Of a stretch of DNA of 64,000 nucleotides, positions 41,393 to 49,550 are shown in pieces. Under the pieces are notes generated by a model, which had not been told where the DNA came from, did not search any database, and saw nothing but the letters and a program-made list of their open reading frames with translations. How positions within the stretch are numbered: the first letter of the stretch is position 1; each line of letters begins with the position of its first letter. A program made the translations under genes and the position numbers. Source of the stretch: Actinoallomurus sp040655075 (lineage in GTDB: Bacteria > Actinomycetota > Actinomycetes > Streptosporangiales > Streptosporangiaceae); assembly GCF_040655075.1 (NCBI RefSeq), contig NZ_JBFAJC010000018.1:135634-199633 (forward strand), given 5' to 3'.

Positions 41393-41641
41393 GGTGACTC
41401 CTTCGGGGAAGACGTCCGCGCGGTGAGCGCGGATCGGACGCGGCCGCCCTCCTCCTTGCGCGGTTGACGGCGGACGGCCAAGGAAGGGGAAGACCACCGC
41501 CGGGGACCGTACGTCTCAGGCGGGCGCCTTCCGCCCTTCCACTACGCGCGACCCCCGTCGCGGGTTGCACGCTCGGACGCACCGCTGCGACCGTTCCCCG
41601 CTTCGGACCGGCTGTGCGACGACGCGTGGTCCGGTACGAGG

Positions 41642-42157
41642 TCAGGCTCGCGTCGTCTTCTCGCGTACGACCTCGTCCAGGAAGGCGTCCAGGTTGGTGC
41701 GCATCCGGTCCACCTGCTCCTCGATGCTGAGCGACTCGGTGAACCGTGTGACCAGCGCCGACTTCTTCTTGCCCCGTACGTAGAGGGGGCAGGCCAGGTC
41801 GCCGCAGATGTAGGTGCCGACCGTGTTGCCGTCACGCCCGGCGGCGCCCGCCCGGCGCGCGGCGAAGAGGGAGACCCCCGACCCGGCATGTGAGGTCAGG
41901 CAGAGGGAACAGACCGTCGTCTTCACGAGGCTCCTGCGGGTCTCGGATGCGACGCGCAACGTGACCCCGATCAGCCCGTCGCCTCGTTCGGCGATCAGAT
42001 AGCCGCGGTCCGGCGCTCCCGGGTCCCGCCAGCCGAGGAAGTCCAGGTCGTTCCATGGCAGATCGGCCAGACCCCGAGGCAGGTGAAGCTTGCGCGCCTC
42101 CCCCTTGGAGCAGTTGACGAAGGAGCCTCGTATGTCGCTCTCACCGATCGGTCTCAT
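41642..42157 (-). CDS. FBP domain (fibronectin-binding-like) zinc-finger protein
   Basis: A 171-residue cytosolic protein of the actinobacterial FBP family. The C-terminal treble-clef finger uses C83/C86 (TVCSLCLTSH) and C118/C123 (YICGDLACPLYVRGKK). The N-terminus MRPIGESDIRGSFVNCSKGEARKL is characteristic. Family relatives bind the ribosome or translation factors; the named fibronectin link is historical. The tail ESLSIEEQVDRMRTNLDAFLDEVV is a long helix. Single gene. Confidence 0.8.
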   Translation of the reverse strand: MRPIGESDIRGSFVNCSKGEARKLHLPRGLADLPWNDLDFLGWRDPGAPDRGYLIAERGDGLIGVTLRVASETRRSLVKTTVCSLCLTSHAGSGVSLFAARRAGAAGRDGNTVGTYICGDLACPLYVRGKKKSALVTRFTESLSIEEQVDRMRTNLDAFLDEVVREKTTRA

Positions 42158-42198
42158 AAGGCCGCAACCTAGCTGGCGAATGACCGAGTGTCGCCTGA

Positions 42199-42966
42199 TT
42201 ATCCGGTACGCCGCGTTCTGACTGCGGGGTGGAACAGCTCTCCGAGAGCCACTGCTCGTTGCTCGATGACCTGGACTCGGGCACTCAACTCCACCGCGTC
42301 GACATGGGCCGCCTGCTTGGTGACCTGGCCGCTCCACTTCCGGTACAGCATGCTGGGCTCGGCACTGAAGTAGCCGTCGCTCACCGCGTCGGCGCCGAGC
42401 AGCAGGCCGGTATCCGCCGACGCGGGCAGCGCCATCCACCCTCCGAGTGCGAAGAGGAGCTCACGGCGGACGCACAGCGTCGCGGGGACCACCGGCAGCC
42501 GATGGCCGCGTTCCTTCCACAGCCGGAGGAGCGTTCCGCGGGCGACCCGGCCTTCCGGCGGCTCGCCGTCGACTCGCACGCGTGAGCCGTCGGGAAGCAG
42601 ATCGAGCGCCCGGGACGTCGCCCACGCGATGTCCGGATGGCGCTCCAGCATCTCGATGTCGCGAGCGAGCGCACCGGGCATCAACAGGTCGTCCGCGTCG
42701 AGTACCGTGACCAGCTCACCGCGAACACGGGACAGCGCGAGCGTCCGCGCGACCCCCGCCCCTCCGCGCCGCCCGTGGCCCGGGCTCACCCGCGGATCCT
42801 CGGGCAGCAGCGCGGCGACGTCGCCGGCCTCACCGTCCTCCTGGACGACCCACTGCCACGTCCATCCCGGCGGAAGGTCCTGCACGAGGATCGACTCGTA
42901 CGCGGCGCGCAGGAACTCCGGAACCGGCTGGTACGCGGCCGTCACGATCGAGATGACGCGCGTCAT
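42199..42966 (-). CDS. Family 2 glycosyltransferase
   Basis: A 255-residue GT-A fold transferase. The start MTRVISIVTAAYQPVPEFLRAAYESILVQ is the canonical GT2 N-terminus, and VTVLDADDLLMPGAL provides the metal/nucleotide-sugar DxD. It ends with a helical segment (HVDAVELSARVQVIEQRAVALGELF). The ATG has GGGAGG four bases upstream. It stands alone, with no polysaccharide or lipid-carrier genes nearby, so its acceptor is unknown. Confidence 0.85.
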   Translation of the reverse strand: MTRVISIVTAAYQPVPEFLRAAYESILVQDLPPGWTWQWVVQEDGEAGDVAALLPEDPRVSPGHGRRGGAGVARTLALSRVRGELVTVLDADDLLMPGALARDIEMLERHPDIAWATSRALDLLPDGSRVRVDGEPPEGRVARGTLLRLWKERGHRLPVVPATLCVRRELLFALGGWMALPASADTGLLLGADAVSDGYFSAEPSMLYRKWSGQVTKQAAHVDAVELSARVQVIEQRAVALGELFHPAVRTRRTG

Positions 42967-43314
42967 CACCCTCCCGCCGTTCGACAGTCTCGTTCGCCGA
43001 AGATCCTTCCAGATTGCGGCGGAATGCGAGCAGCGTGCTCCGACGGTTACACGGATCGCGACCCGCCCAACTGGAGAACGCATACCGTCCGTACGTCCGC
43101 CGGAGACCGTCAGAGTCCAGGACGGACAGCTCTTCTCAGCCATGGCGACCCTGCTCGGCTCGCCACCTGCACCAGCCCGAGATCTCCTTATGCACCCCCA
43201 CAGTTCGCATCTTTTTGAAGTGAGTTGTGTCGGCGTCGACAAGCAGCGTAGCTTTCTCAGGAATTGATGCCTGACAGGAACCGCAATCGCGCGACCCCGC
43301 GAAAGGGATGCCTG
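42967..43314 (+). promoter_or_regulatory. Intergenic region with promoter for the type VII-like substrate gene
   Basis: About 350 bases without a gene. A pair TTGTGT (43225-43230) and TAGCTT (43249-43254), 18 bases apart, lies about 60 bases before the GTG at 43315. Local base composition drops noticeably from here into the next gene. The rest shows nothing I can support. Confidence 0.4.
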
Positions 43315-44415
43315 GTGTCTCTCCACCTAAGTGTTGATCACGACTCACTGCGAGACGCGAGCGTACACTTGGACGACGTGGCCGCCAGGCTCGACTCGCT
43401 TCGAAGATTGATTGATGAGCAGAGCTACATCCCACATCTCGCTTTTGGTGCGGTCGGCGAAGGCGCTCGACATAATTACGCGATCTCTCGCGAAGATGAG
43501 CTCGCCAACCTTGCCGTCGGAATTAAGACTGCACAAACCTACGCCGAAAACCTCCACAAGTCCGCAAAGCGCTACCTGAGCACAGAGGACGCCAACGTCA
43601 ATGCCGTGCTCTATGACATAGGCTGGATTCCTGATTCCCGCGGAGTCTTTAGAGCACCACAGTCGCCACCGGCTTCCCCCGCGACGCCCCCGATACCGGC
43701 GACCGGCTCTGCGGCTGACCTGGCGGCAGTGCCGGCCGCTGCGGCACTGGTCGGCTCCGGTGCGATGTTCATCGCCGAACTCGGCGCGGCGACCGCGGCG
43801 AACCTGAAGGCATGCGCCGGGATGTCCGCCCTGACGATCGGAACGGCGATCGCCTGGGGAGCCGTGGTCTGGTCGGACGACGGCTCCGTCGACAGAGCCC
43901 TTCAGACCTGGGACCAGGTGGCCAAGGAAGCACGTGCGCTCTTCGGCTCTGATGTGGCCGGGCTCCGTAGGGCACTCCAGACGACCTGGCAGGGCGCCAC
44001 GGCGACCTCCGCGGACAGCAGGATCCTGGAGTTCATTATCGCGGGAATGGCGCTGGCCGACCGCGCCGAACGCCGGGTCGCGACACTGCGTGAGATGATC
44101 GACCAACTCGTCTGGATCCATCGGATCGCTTTCGTGATCTCCATGGTCATACTCCTCGCGATCGCCACCGCGATCTGGTCGGCCGGTGGGTCGATCCTCG
44201 CCGCGGCGGCGGTGTACGCCCCGTGGTTGGCCTGGGCGGTCGCGGCCATCGAGGGATTGTTCCTATCGTGGGGCATGATCGCCATGTGGGGAGATTCGCA
44301 GGACGGCTTCGCCCTGAGGGGGGCCGACAGCGGCTCCGCCGCCGAGGCGGTGGCAGTGGTGGCTCCGTCCAAAGCCCGCCGAAACCAGAAATCGCCCCCT
44401 CCTTTCAGTTTCTGA
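43315..44415 (+). CDS. Type VII (ESX) secretion-like substrate with membrane helices
   Basis: A 366-residue protein. Residues 1-95 form a helical hairpin of the EspC/WXG100-like kind (SLRDASVHLDDVAARLDSLRRLID ... GIKTAQTYAENLHKSAKRYLSTED) ending in a YxxxE export motif (Y87-E91). A Pro/Ala linker follows, then Ala-rich helices and, near the C-terminus, two or three hydrophobic segments (IAFVISMVILLAIATAIW, AAAAVYAPWLAWAVAAIEGLFLSWGMIAMW). The first 350 bases are AT-richer than the neighbours, hinting at transfer. No ESX machinery is in the window. GTG 43315 has AAAGGG upstream; an ATG at 43267 is also open. Confidence 0.6.
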   Translation: MSLHLSVDHDSLRDASVHLDDVAARLDSLRRLIDEQSYIPHLAFGAVGEGARHNYAISREDELANLAVGIKTAQTYAENLHKSAKRYLSTEDANVNAVLYDIGWIPDSRGVFRAPQSPPASPATPPIPATGSAADLAAVPAAAALVGSGAMFIAELGAATAANLKACAGMSALTIGTAIAWGAVVWSDDGSVDRALQTWDQVAKEARALFGSDVAGLRRALQTTWQGATATSADSRILEFIIAGMALADRAERRVATLREMIDQLVWIHRIAFVISMVILLAIATAIWSAGGSILAAAAVYAPWLAWAVAAIEGLFLSWGMIAMWGDSQDGFALRGADSGSAAEAVAVVAPSKARRNQKSPPPFSF

Positions 44416-44429
44416 GTGCGTTCTGTCGG

Positions 44430-44766
44430 TCAGACGATTGCGCGGGTCGTCATCTCCTCTGCCTGGAGCAGGGCCGCCAGCCACGGGAACCGGTCGATGC
44501 GCTCACCACCCGTGCCGGGAGGATGAGGCTCGAACTCCCCCGGCCCGAACGCCCTCGGCCCGCAGTTCGTCGACGCTGCGGCGGAAGGCCCGGCGTCCCG
44601 CCAGCGCGCTGTTCACGAAGGGCAGCATGACGACGGGAATCCCGAGCCCCGATGCCTCGGCGAGGACCCCGAGCGATGGCGTCGAGACGATCACGAGCAT
44701 CACGCGGTCGCCGACCCGGCCGGTGCTGCCGCCCGGATCGCGGCCTACCTGAGGAAACGGGATGAC
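44430..44766 (-). pseudogene. Decayed flavoprotein (PF02441-like) gene
   Basis: Two frames carry one protein. One has LVIVSTPSLGVLAEASGLGI and PVVMLPFVNSALAGRRAFRRSVDELRAEGVR. The other carries the expected C-terminus GPGEFEPHPPGTGGERIDRFP and WLAALLQAEE, ending at TGA 44430-44432. The shift is near 44545. The usual APATxNTxNKWAAGIxDTLAL segment before VLAEA is missing, so an internal deletion also occurred, and the N-terminus cannot be found. Related intact proteins are small FMN-binding decarboxylase-like flavoproteins. Confidence 0.6.
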
Positions 44767-44783
44767 CGGCCGGACCCGAGGCC

Positions 44784-44975
44784 GTGAGCACGAACGCCGT
44801 CGACATCCTGAGGCGACGGTTCCCCGGGCTGGTCTTCTGGTACGGCCGGCAGACCGGCTCCTGGTGGGCGTTGATCCCACCTCCGGCCGGGTGACGGCTG
44901 GTCGAGGCCCTCGACCCCGACGAGCTGACACGAGCCGTCCTCCAGTGCGCCTCCTGGCCCTGGCCATCGGGTTGA
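44784..44975 (+). pseudogene. Small conserved gene interrupted by a nonsense codon
   Basis: From GTG 44784 the frame reads VSTNAVDILRRRFPGLVFWYG, then WWALIPPPAG, TGA (44892-44894), and continues in the same frame as RLVEALDPDELTRAVLQCAS to a second stop at 44973-44975. A TGG-to-TGA change would restore a 63-residue protein with GWRLVEA. Upstream, ADPAGAAARIAAYLRKRD is the C-terminal end of another plus-strand gene that overlaps this start by GTGA. The cassette was therefore once a coupled pair whose 5' part is gone. Confidence 0.55.
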
Positions 44976-45101
44976 CGCGCACGGCTTCTTCCCCAGGCCA
45001 TGCCGCCACGATCATCGTGTGAACCGGATCGGCGGATTCGGGAAACAGGGGGTGACGACACTGCCCCGAGGAAGGCGTGAGATGCCCCAAGGAATTTCGA
45101 C

Positions 45102-45689
45102 GTGACGGCGGCTCGTCCGGTCAGTGAGGAGTGCGACGATGCGCAGCTGATCGTCGAGTCTCACCAGGATCCGGAGATATTCGCGACCCTGTTCGATCGT
45201 TACGCCGACGACATTCATCGCTATGCGGCGCGCAGAGTCGGCACCGAGCACGCCGACGACATCGTCGCTGAGACGTTTCTGGTTGCTTTCCGCCGTCGTA
45301 CGTCCTATGACACGACCCGCCGGATGGCCCGCCCGTGGCTGTACGGGATCGCCACCAATCTCCTCGCCCGGCACCGGCGCGAGGAAGAACGGCTGTATCG
45401 GGCGCTGCAGCGGACCGGTGTCGACCCACTGCCCGAATCGATGGACAACGCCGTCGTGGCGCGCGTCGCCGCTCAGTCACATCAGCGGGCCCTCGCGGCA
45501 GCGCTCGCCGGCCTGAAACCGCGCGACCGCGACACGCTGCTGCTGCTCGCGTGGGGCGGCCTGACATATGAGGAGGTCGCGGAGGCCTTGGACGTGCCGA
45601 CGGGCACGGTGCGCTCCCGCATCCACCGGGCGCGCAAGAAGACCCGCGAGGCGCTCGCCGCCACCACGGACCTGATCGAGGGGGACTGA
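45102..45689 (+). CDS. ECF RNA polymerase sigma factor
   Basis: A 195-residue ECF sigma factor. Region 2: IFATLFDRYADDIHRYAARRVGTEHADDIVAETFLVAFRRRTSYD, with RPWLYGIATNLLARHRREEERL. Region 4: ALAGLKPRDRDTLLLLAWGGLTYEEVAEALDVPTGTVRSRIHRARKKTREAL. The GTG lies in GACGTGACG. It is two bases from the next gene, a CU044_5270-type protein, the standard partner of this sigma group in actinomycetes. Confidence 0.9.
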   Translation: MTAARPVSEECDDAQLIVESHQDPEIFATLFDRYADDIHRYAARRVGTEHADDIVAETFLVAFRRRTSYDTTRRMARPWLYGIATNLLARHRREEERLYRALQRTGVDPLPESMDNAVVARVAAQSHQRALAAALAGLKPRDRDTLLLLAWGGLTYEEVAEALDVPTGTVRSRIHRARKKTREALAATTDLIEGD

Positions 45690-45691
45690 CG

Positions 45692-46699
45692 ATGGACGAC
45701 CTGAAACTGCTCGCCGAGCTACGCACCGATACTCCGCGGATGACGACCGAGACCGCTCGCCTCGCCCGCGCACGACTGCTCGCCGCCGCGGCCGAGACGG
45801 AGCAGCGGACCGTCCCGACTCATGCCCGGCGTGCCGTTGTCGGGCGCCGCCGACTGTTCCGCATCGCCGTTGCCGGGGGGCTCGTGGCGGTGGCCGCCGC
45901 CACGGGCATCACCGTCGTCGGAAACACGGGAAAGCGCGCCGACCACAGGCACCCGGAACCCGACGTCGTGTTCCAGGGAACGCCGGTCGCCAACGCCGTC
46001 GACCTGGCCAACCGCGCCGCACAGGCGGCCCTCGCGAAACCGTTCACCGCCCCCGGCCCCCTGCAGTGGATCTATATCCAGACGCGCAGCGCACCTCTGG
46101 CCGACTCCAGCGAGCCGAACGGCCCGGTCGCCCCCCACCGGCGGCAGACCACGGCACAGTGGATTCGGGCCGACGGGAAAAAGCAGGCGAATATGGACGC
46201 GAGCGGGAACATGACGATCGACGACCTCATGCCCGCCGAACCCCGGTTCGACTACCCCTATCTCAGCAGCCTGCCCACTGACCCCGACCGGCTCCTCGCC
46301 ACACTGCGCGCATCGGCCGACGAACCCCTGGGGCCCCGCGACCTGGTGGTGTTCAGCAACATCGGCGTGTTCATGCGCAACGGCCTCATCCCGCCGAAGG
46401 TGCAGGCCGCGCTCTTCCAGGTGCTGTCGCGCCTGCAGGGTGTCCAGCTGATCCGCCAGGCCACCGACGCCGCCGGCCGTTCTGGAGTCGCGTTCGCGAT
46501 CACCGAGGAGGGCTACCTGCGCAACGAACTCATCCTCGACTCGCGCACCTTTAGCTACCTCGGCGAACGGTCGGTCGTGATCAAGAACCACGTCTCCCGC
46601 GGCGACGACGGCACCCTGCGCAGCCGCAAAGGCGAAATCGCGCAGTGGTCGGCACAGACCCGGATCGGCGTCGTCGACAGGCCGGGCCAACGAGCCTGA
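45692..46699 (+). CDS. CU044_5270 family membrane protein, sigma partner
   Basis: A 335-residue protein. N-terminal cytoplasmic part MDDLKLLAELRTDTPRMTTETARLARARLLAAA, transmembrane helix at about 56-76, then an exterior domain (PLQWIYIQTRSAP, LASLRASADEPL-like LLATLRASADEPLGPRDLVVFSNIG, GVAFAITEEGYLRNELILD). This architecture is the usual partner of the adjacent ECF type and is presumed to regulate it. Two bases separate the genes, so they are co-transcribed. Confidence 0.8.
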   Translation: MDDLKLLAELRTDTPRMTTETARLARARLLAAAAETEQRTVPTHARRAVVGRRRLFRIAVAGGLVAVAAATGITVVGNTGKRADHRHPEPDVVFQGTPVANAVDLANRAAQAALAKPFTAPGPLQWIYIQTRSAPLADSSEPNGPVAPHRRQTTAQWIRADGKKQANMDASGNMTIDDLMPAEPRFDYPYLSSLPTDPDRLLATLRASADEPLGPRDLVVFSNIGVFMRNGLIPPKVQAALFQVLSRLQGVQLIRQATDAAGRSGVAFAITEEGYLRNELILDSRTFSYLGERSVVIKNHVSRGDDGTLRSRKGEIAQWSAQTRIGVVDRPGQRA

Positions 46700-46826
46700 C
46701 CGATCTCACGGGCGGGCGCCACGATCACCCCATCGCGGCGCCCGCAGCAGGCCGGCGCATCGGCGTGCTCTCGGTTTCGCGGCAGCCGGCGAACGAATGC
46801 CGCCGCCCGTCATCCTTCCGAGCGGC

Positions 46827-47333
46827 TCATGAGGTGGGGACGCCGCTGACCGGCGGGAGGGGACCGCGTCGCAGAGGAGCGTCCGCGACGCCCAGCTCCC
46901 TCCTGGCCGCTTCCATGAACGCGTGCCGAAGGTCCCCCTTGGGCTCCGCCCCTTCCGCGCGAGACCCGCCGCGTACGAGACGGTGCAGGGCGAGCGTGTA
47001 ATCGTGGGCGGCCTGGCCGACTTCGGCCGAGCACACGAGTTCGCAGGACTTCTTGGCCAGCCACAGCCCATGGAGCCGATCCATGACCTCGTCGTCCTCA
47101 GGATGACGCCCGGCGAAGTCTTGGCCGTCGAGGAGCAGTTCGACGCTCTGAGCCGCGGACAGGAAACCCAGGATCGCCTCCTTCCGCTCGCCTCGCTCGG
47201 CGGCCAACTGCTCCCGCCGCTGACGACGCGCGTCGACCCGGGTGGTGAGGTACTGGCCGACCAGAGTGCCACCCGATCCGAGAGCCACACCCGCCAGCGG
47301 CAACAACGTCGCAGACCATGTCACGACCGTCAT
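46827..47333 (-). CDS. Membrane-anchored helical protein of unknown function (copy 1 of 3)
   Basis: A 168-residue protein: one N-terminal helix (LLPLAGVALGSGGTLVGQYLTT) and a basic, highly charged helix (RVDARRQRREQLAAERGERKEAILGFLSAAQSVELLLDG) likely to coil, then a helical cytosolic domain. The same layout recurs at 58681-59133 and 62589-63071. Such proteins are widespread and unnamed in actinomycetes. Nothing indicates a catalytic role. Confidence 0.6.
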   Translation of the reverse strand: MTVVTWSATLLPLAGVALGSGGTLVGQYLTTRVDARRQRREQLAAERGERKEAILGFLSAAQSVELLLDGQDFAGRHPEDDEVMDRLHGLWLAKKSCELVCSAEVGQAAHDYTLALHRLVRGGSRAEGAEPKGDLRHAFMEAARRELGVADAPLRRGPLPPVSGVPTS

Positions 47334-47388
47334 ATTCCGGCAATAAGTACAGCCGCGCTACTCGGACGAGGATTCGCCTCATCGGCCG

Positions 47389-47423
47389 GGGAGGGGCCGG
47401 GCGAGACGCGGCCGGCCCCTCCC
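47389..47423 (-). terminator. Hairpin terminator of the serine-hydrolase-like gene
   Basis: A perfect 12-bp stem, GGGAGGGGCCGG (47389-47400) with 47412-47423 and an 11-base loop, lies about 40 bases beyond the stop at 47465. Confidence 0.65.
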
Positions 47424-47464
47424 TTGGCTCGCCGTCGAAAGTTCCCCGGCGACCGTACGGGGAA

Positions 47465-48979
47465 TCAGGCGATCGGGCGGACCAGGCGGCCGTTGACCGA
47501 TTCGATCGGCACGAGCCGGTTGGTGAGGGTGACGCCGACCTGCCCGAGGTCCGGCCGGATGATCAAAGACGCTGCGGCGCCAGGCCCGCTCCCGGGATGA
47601 CCGGCGACATCCTTGGACTGGTTCAGCAGCCAGCCCAGCCCCATCCGCGCACCCGCCTCGTGGGGTACGGCGTGTGGCCGCAGGGCTTCTCGTACCAGCT
47701 CATCGGGGAGCAGCGAGGACCACCCGTGGCCGAACCGGACGAGGTCCGCGGCGGTCGTCCACAGACCACCTGCCGCGGGGACGGTGCACAGCCTTGTCGG
47801 TTCCGGCCGCATCGAGCCGTCCTCGGAGAGGCGGTGACCGGTGATCACCTCGACGTCCGGCCGGCTCGCGGGAAACCACGAACGGCTCATTCCGAGCGGT
47901 TCGAGCACCGTACGGGTCGCCGCCTCCGGGTACGGGAGCCCGGTGACGTCTGCGATCAGCTGACCGAGGACGGCGTATCCGCCGTTGCCCGGTGCGAAGC
48001 CGCCGCGCGTACCGGAGCACGGCACGACCGGCCCGAGAAGCGACACCGCATCCGGGACTTCGTCGGCGAACATCTCTTCGGGACCGTCCACGCCTCCGGT
48101 GTGCGAGAGCAGTTCCCGTACGGTCACGGCCTCGTCGGCCAGCCGGATCGTACGCAGCTGCGCGTCGGCCGGATCGTCGAGGCGGACGCGGCCGTCGGCG
48201 ACGAGGCGCAGTACGACGGTGGACGTGATGAGCTTGGTGATCCCGTACGCCGGAAATCGGTGGTCGGGCCGGAGCATCTCCGCGCGCTCCAGGTCGGCCC
48301 ACCCGCACGCTAGCGTCCAGGTCACGGGACGTTCCTGACCCGGCACCCGCGACGCGCCCGCCAGGGCGAGACCCACGAGACCGAGCTCGGCGAACGACCC
48401 CTCGGCGACCTCGACCGCTGCGGGAGGGACCGCACCGGAGGTGCGGGTCGTCGGTGTTGCGACGCGTGGGTCGGTGACCCGCTCGCCCACCGGGTACATC
48501 CGCAGCCCGGCGATCCGGTGCGGAGGGTCGGCCTCGACCATCGCCTCGATCCGCAGGTCGGCGACCTGCGCGCGAAGCTGAAGTGCGGTCTCGCGGGTGA
48601 CGACGAGGTCCGCGCCCAACCGCTCGGCCACCCGGCTGAGCGTGCCGACCATCGTCCGTGGCGGCACCAGACGCAGGTAGGAGTCACCGAAGTGCTCCTG
48701 CAGTTCGGCTTCGGCCGGGGGCGTCCAATCCGGGGCACCGGCGCCCCGGAACCTGGAGATCACCCAACCGACCTGCCGGAACGCGTGGCGGTCTCGATCG
48801 CGCGCGGCGACGATGAACTCCTTGAGCGCGGTCCAGCTCGGCAGCCCGTGCTCTCGGGCGATGGCCAGCTGGGCCTCATGAAGTGTCGCGAATTCCCCGG
48901 CCGCGAGACGGCGCTTGGCCTCTTGTTTGAGGTACCGCAGGTTCGGCCGGTCGGGAAGTCGGCGTGCTTGGTCGGACAA
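47465..48979 (-). CDS. Beta-lactamase-fold serine-hydrolase-like protein lacking the catalytic serine
   Basis: A 504-residue protein from a TTG start with GGAAGG upstream. Residues 10-57 carry the LHEAQLAIAREHGLPSWTALK motif often found before ankyrin or hydrolase domains. Residues 65-170 resemble the N-terminal domain of LpqF/Orf12-type proteins. The beta-lactamase-like domain runs from about 185 to 504 (VRLDDPADAQL, LLSHTGGVDGP). At the SxxK position it reads Y245-GITK, so the serine is Gly246, and the YxN tyrosine appears as P330-GN. Lys249 and the HPGSGPG box remain. As written it should not be an active serine acylase; a binding or structural role is possible. Confidence 0.75.
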   Translation of the reverse strand: MSDQARRLPDRPNLRYLKQEAKRRLAAGEFATLHEAQLAIAREHGLPSWTALKEFIVAARDRDRHAFRQVGWVISRFRGAGAPDWTPPAEAELQEHFGDSYLRLVPPRTMVGTLSRVAERLGADLVVTRETALQLRAQVADLRIEAMVEADPPHRIAGLRMYPVGERVTDPRVATPTTRTSGAVPPAAVEVAEGSFAELGLVGLALAGASRVPGQERPVTWTLACGWADLERAEMLRPDHRFPAYGITKLITSTVVLRLVADGRVRLDDPADAQLRTIRLADEAVTVRELLSHTGGVDGPEEMFADEVPDAVSLLGPVVPCSGTRGGFAPGNGGYAVLGQLIADVTGLPYPEAATRTVLEPLGMSRSWFPASRPDVEVITGHRLSEDGSMRPEPTRLCTVPAAGGLWTTAADLVRFGHGWSSLLPDELVREALRPHAVPHEAGARMGLGWLLNQSKDVAGHPGSGPGAAASLIIRPDLGQVGVTLTNRLVPIESVNGRLVRPIA

Positions 48980-49175
48980 GGCAGTCCTTCCTTCACGCCC
49001 GCGGGTCCGCGACGTCGGGCTGGAAAGACGTGCCGTCGATCTACTGTGCAAGCCGGTGAGCTTGAAGCTCTGCCCGCGGACCCAGATGCGGCCGGAAACC
49101 GCCGACCCCGACGATACCCCCGGCCGGATCAGCCGCATACCCCCGATTTCCGCGGCTGCGGCGACTCTCGGCGCT

Positions 49176-49466
49176 TCAGGCGTCGGACACGGCCCAGTAC
49201 TCCGGTGGCGGATCGACCAGTTCCGGGTGCTCCTGCCAGTACGAGTCCCCATGGATCTTCAACATCGCCCAGTGCCACGAATGGTCGTGGAAGACGAGTC
49301 CGCGGTACGGCGCGTCGCTCGCCTCATAGGGATAGTGCTGTAAAGCAGCCGCCTCTGCCCGGGCCGGCGTGAGACCTCCGTACCGCCGCATCACCCACGC
49401 GTAACCGCGACGCTCCGCTCGGAGGCAGGCGAGATACTCGTCCTCGTTCCAGGCGTCCCAGGCCAC
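49176..49466 (-). CDS. Conserved hypothetical protein
   Basis: A 96-residue aromatic-rich protein (AWDAWNEDEYLACLRAERRGYAWVMRRYGGLTPARAEAAALQHYPYEA, then HDHSWHWAMLKIHGDSYWQEHPELV). The GTG start has a closely spaced GGAG. This family of small actinomycete proteins has no assigned role. Divergent from the sigma factor gene at 49551, with 84 bases between. Confidence 0.6.
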   Translation of the reverse strand: MAWDAWNEDEYLACLRAERRGYAWVMRRYGGLTPARAEAAALQHYPYEASDAPYRGLVFHDHSWHWAMLKIHGDSYWQEHPELVDPPPEYWAVSDA

Positions 49467-49550
49467 GGCTCCACAGTAGACCGGAGGGCCCGAAGAACCG
49501 CACCGCAGAAGGTCGGCGAACGTTCTTGGATGCCGTGTTAGCGTCGGCGG

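Noticed and set aside
44450..45061. A 203-codon minus-strand frame across the decayed zone
   Set aside because: It combines antisense of the small plus-strand pseudogene with an off-frame reading of the flavoprotein remnant; no coherent protein emerges.
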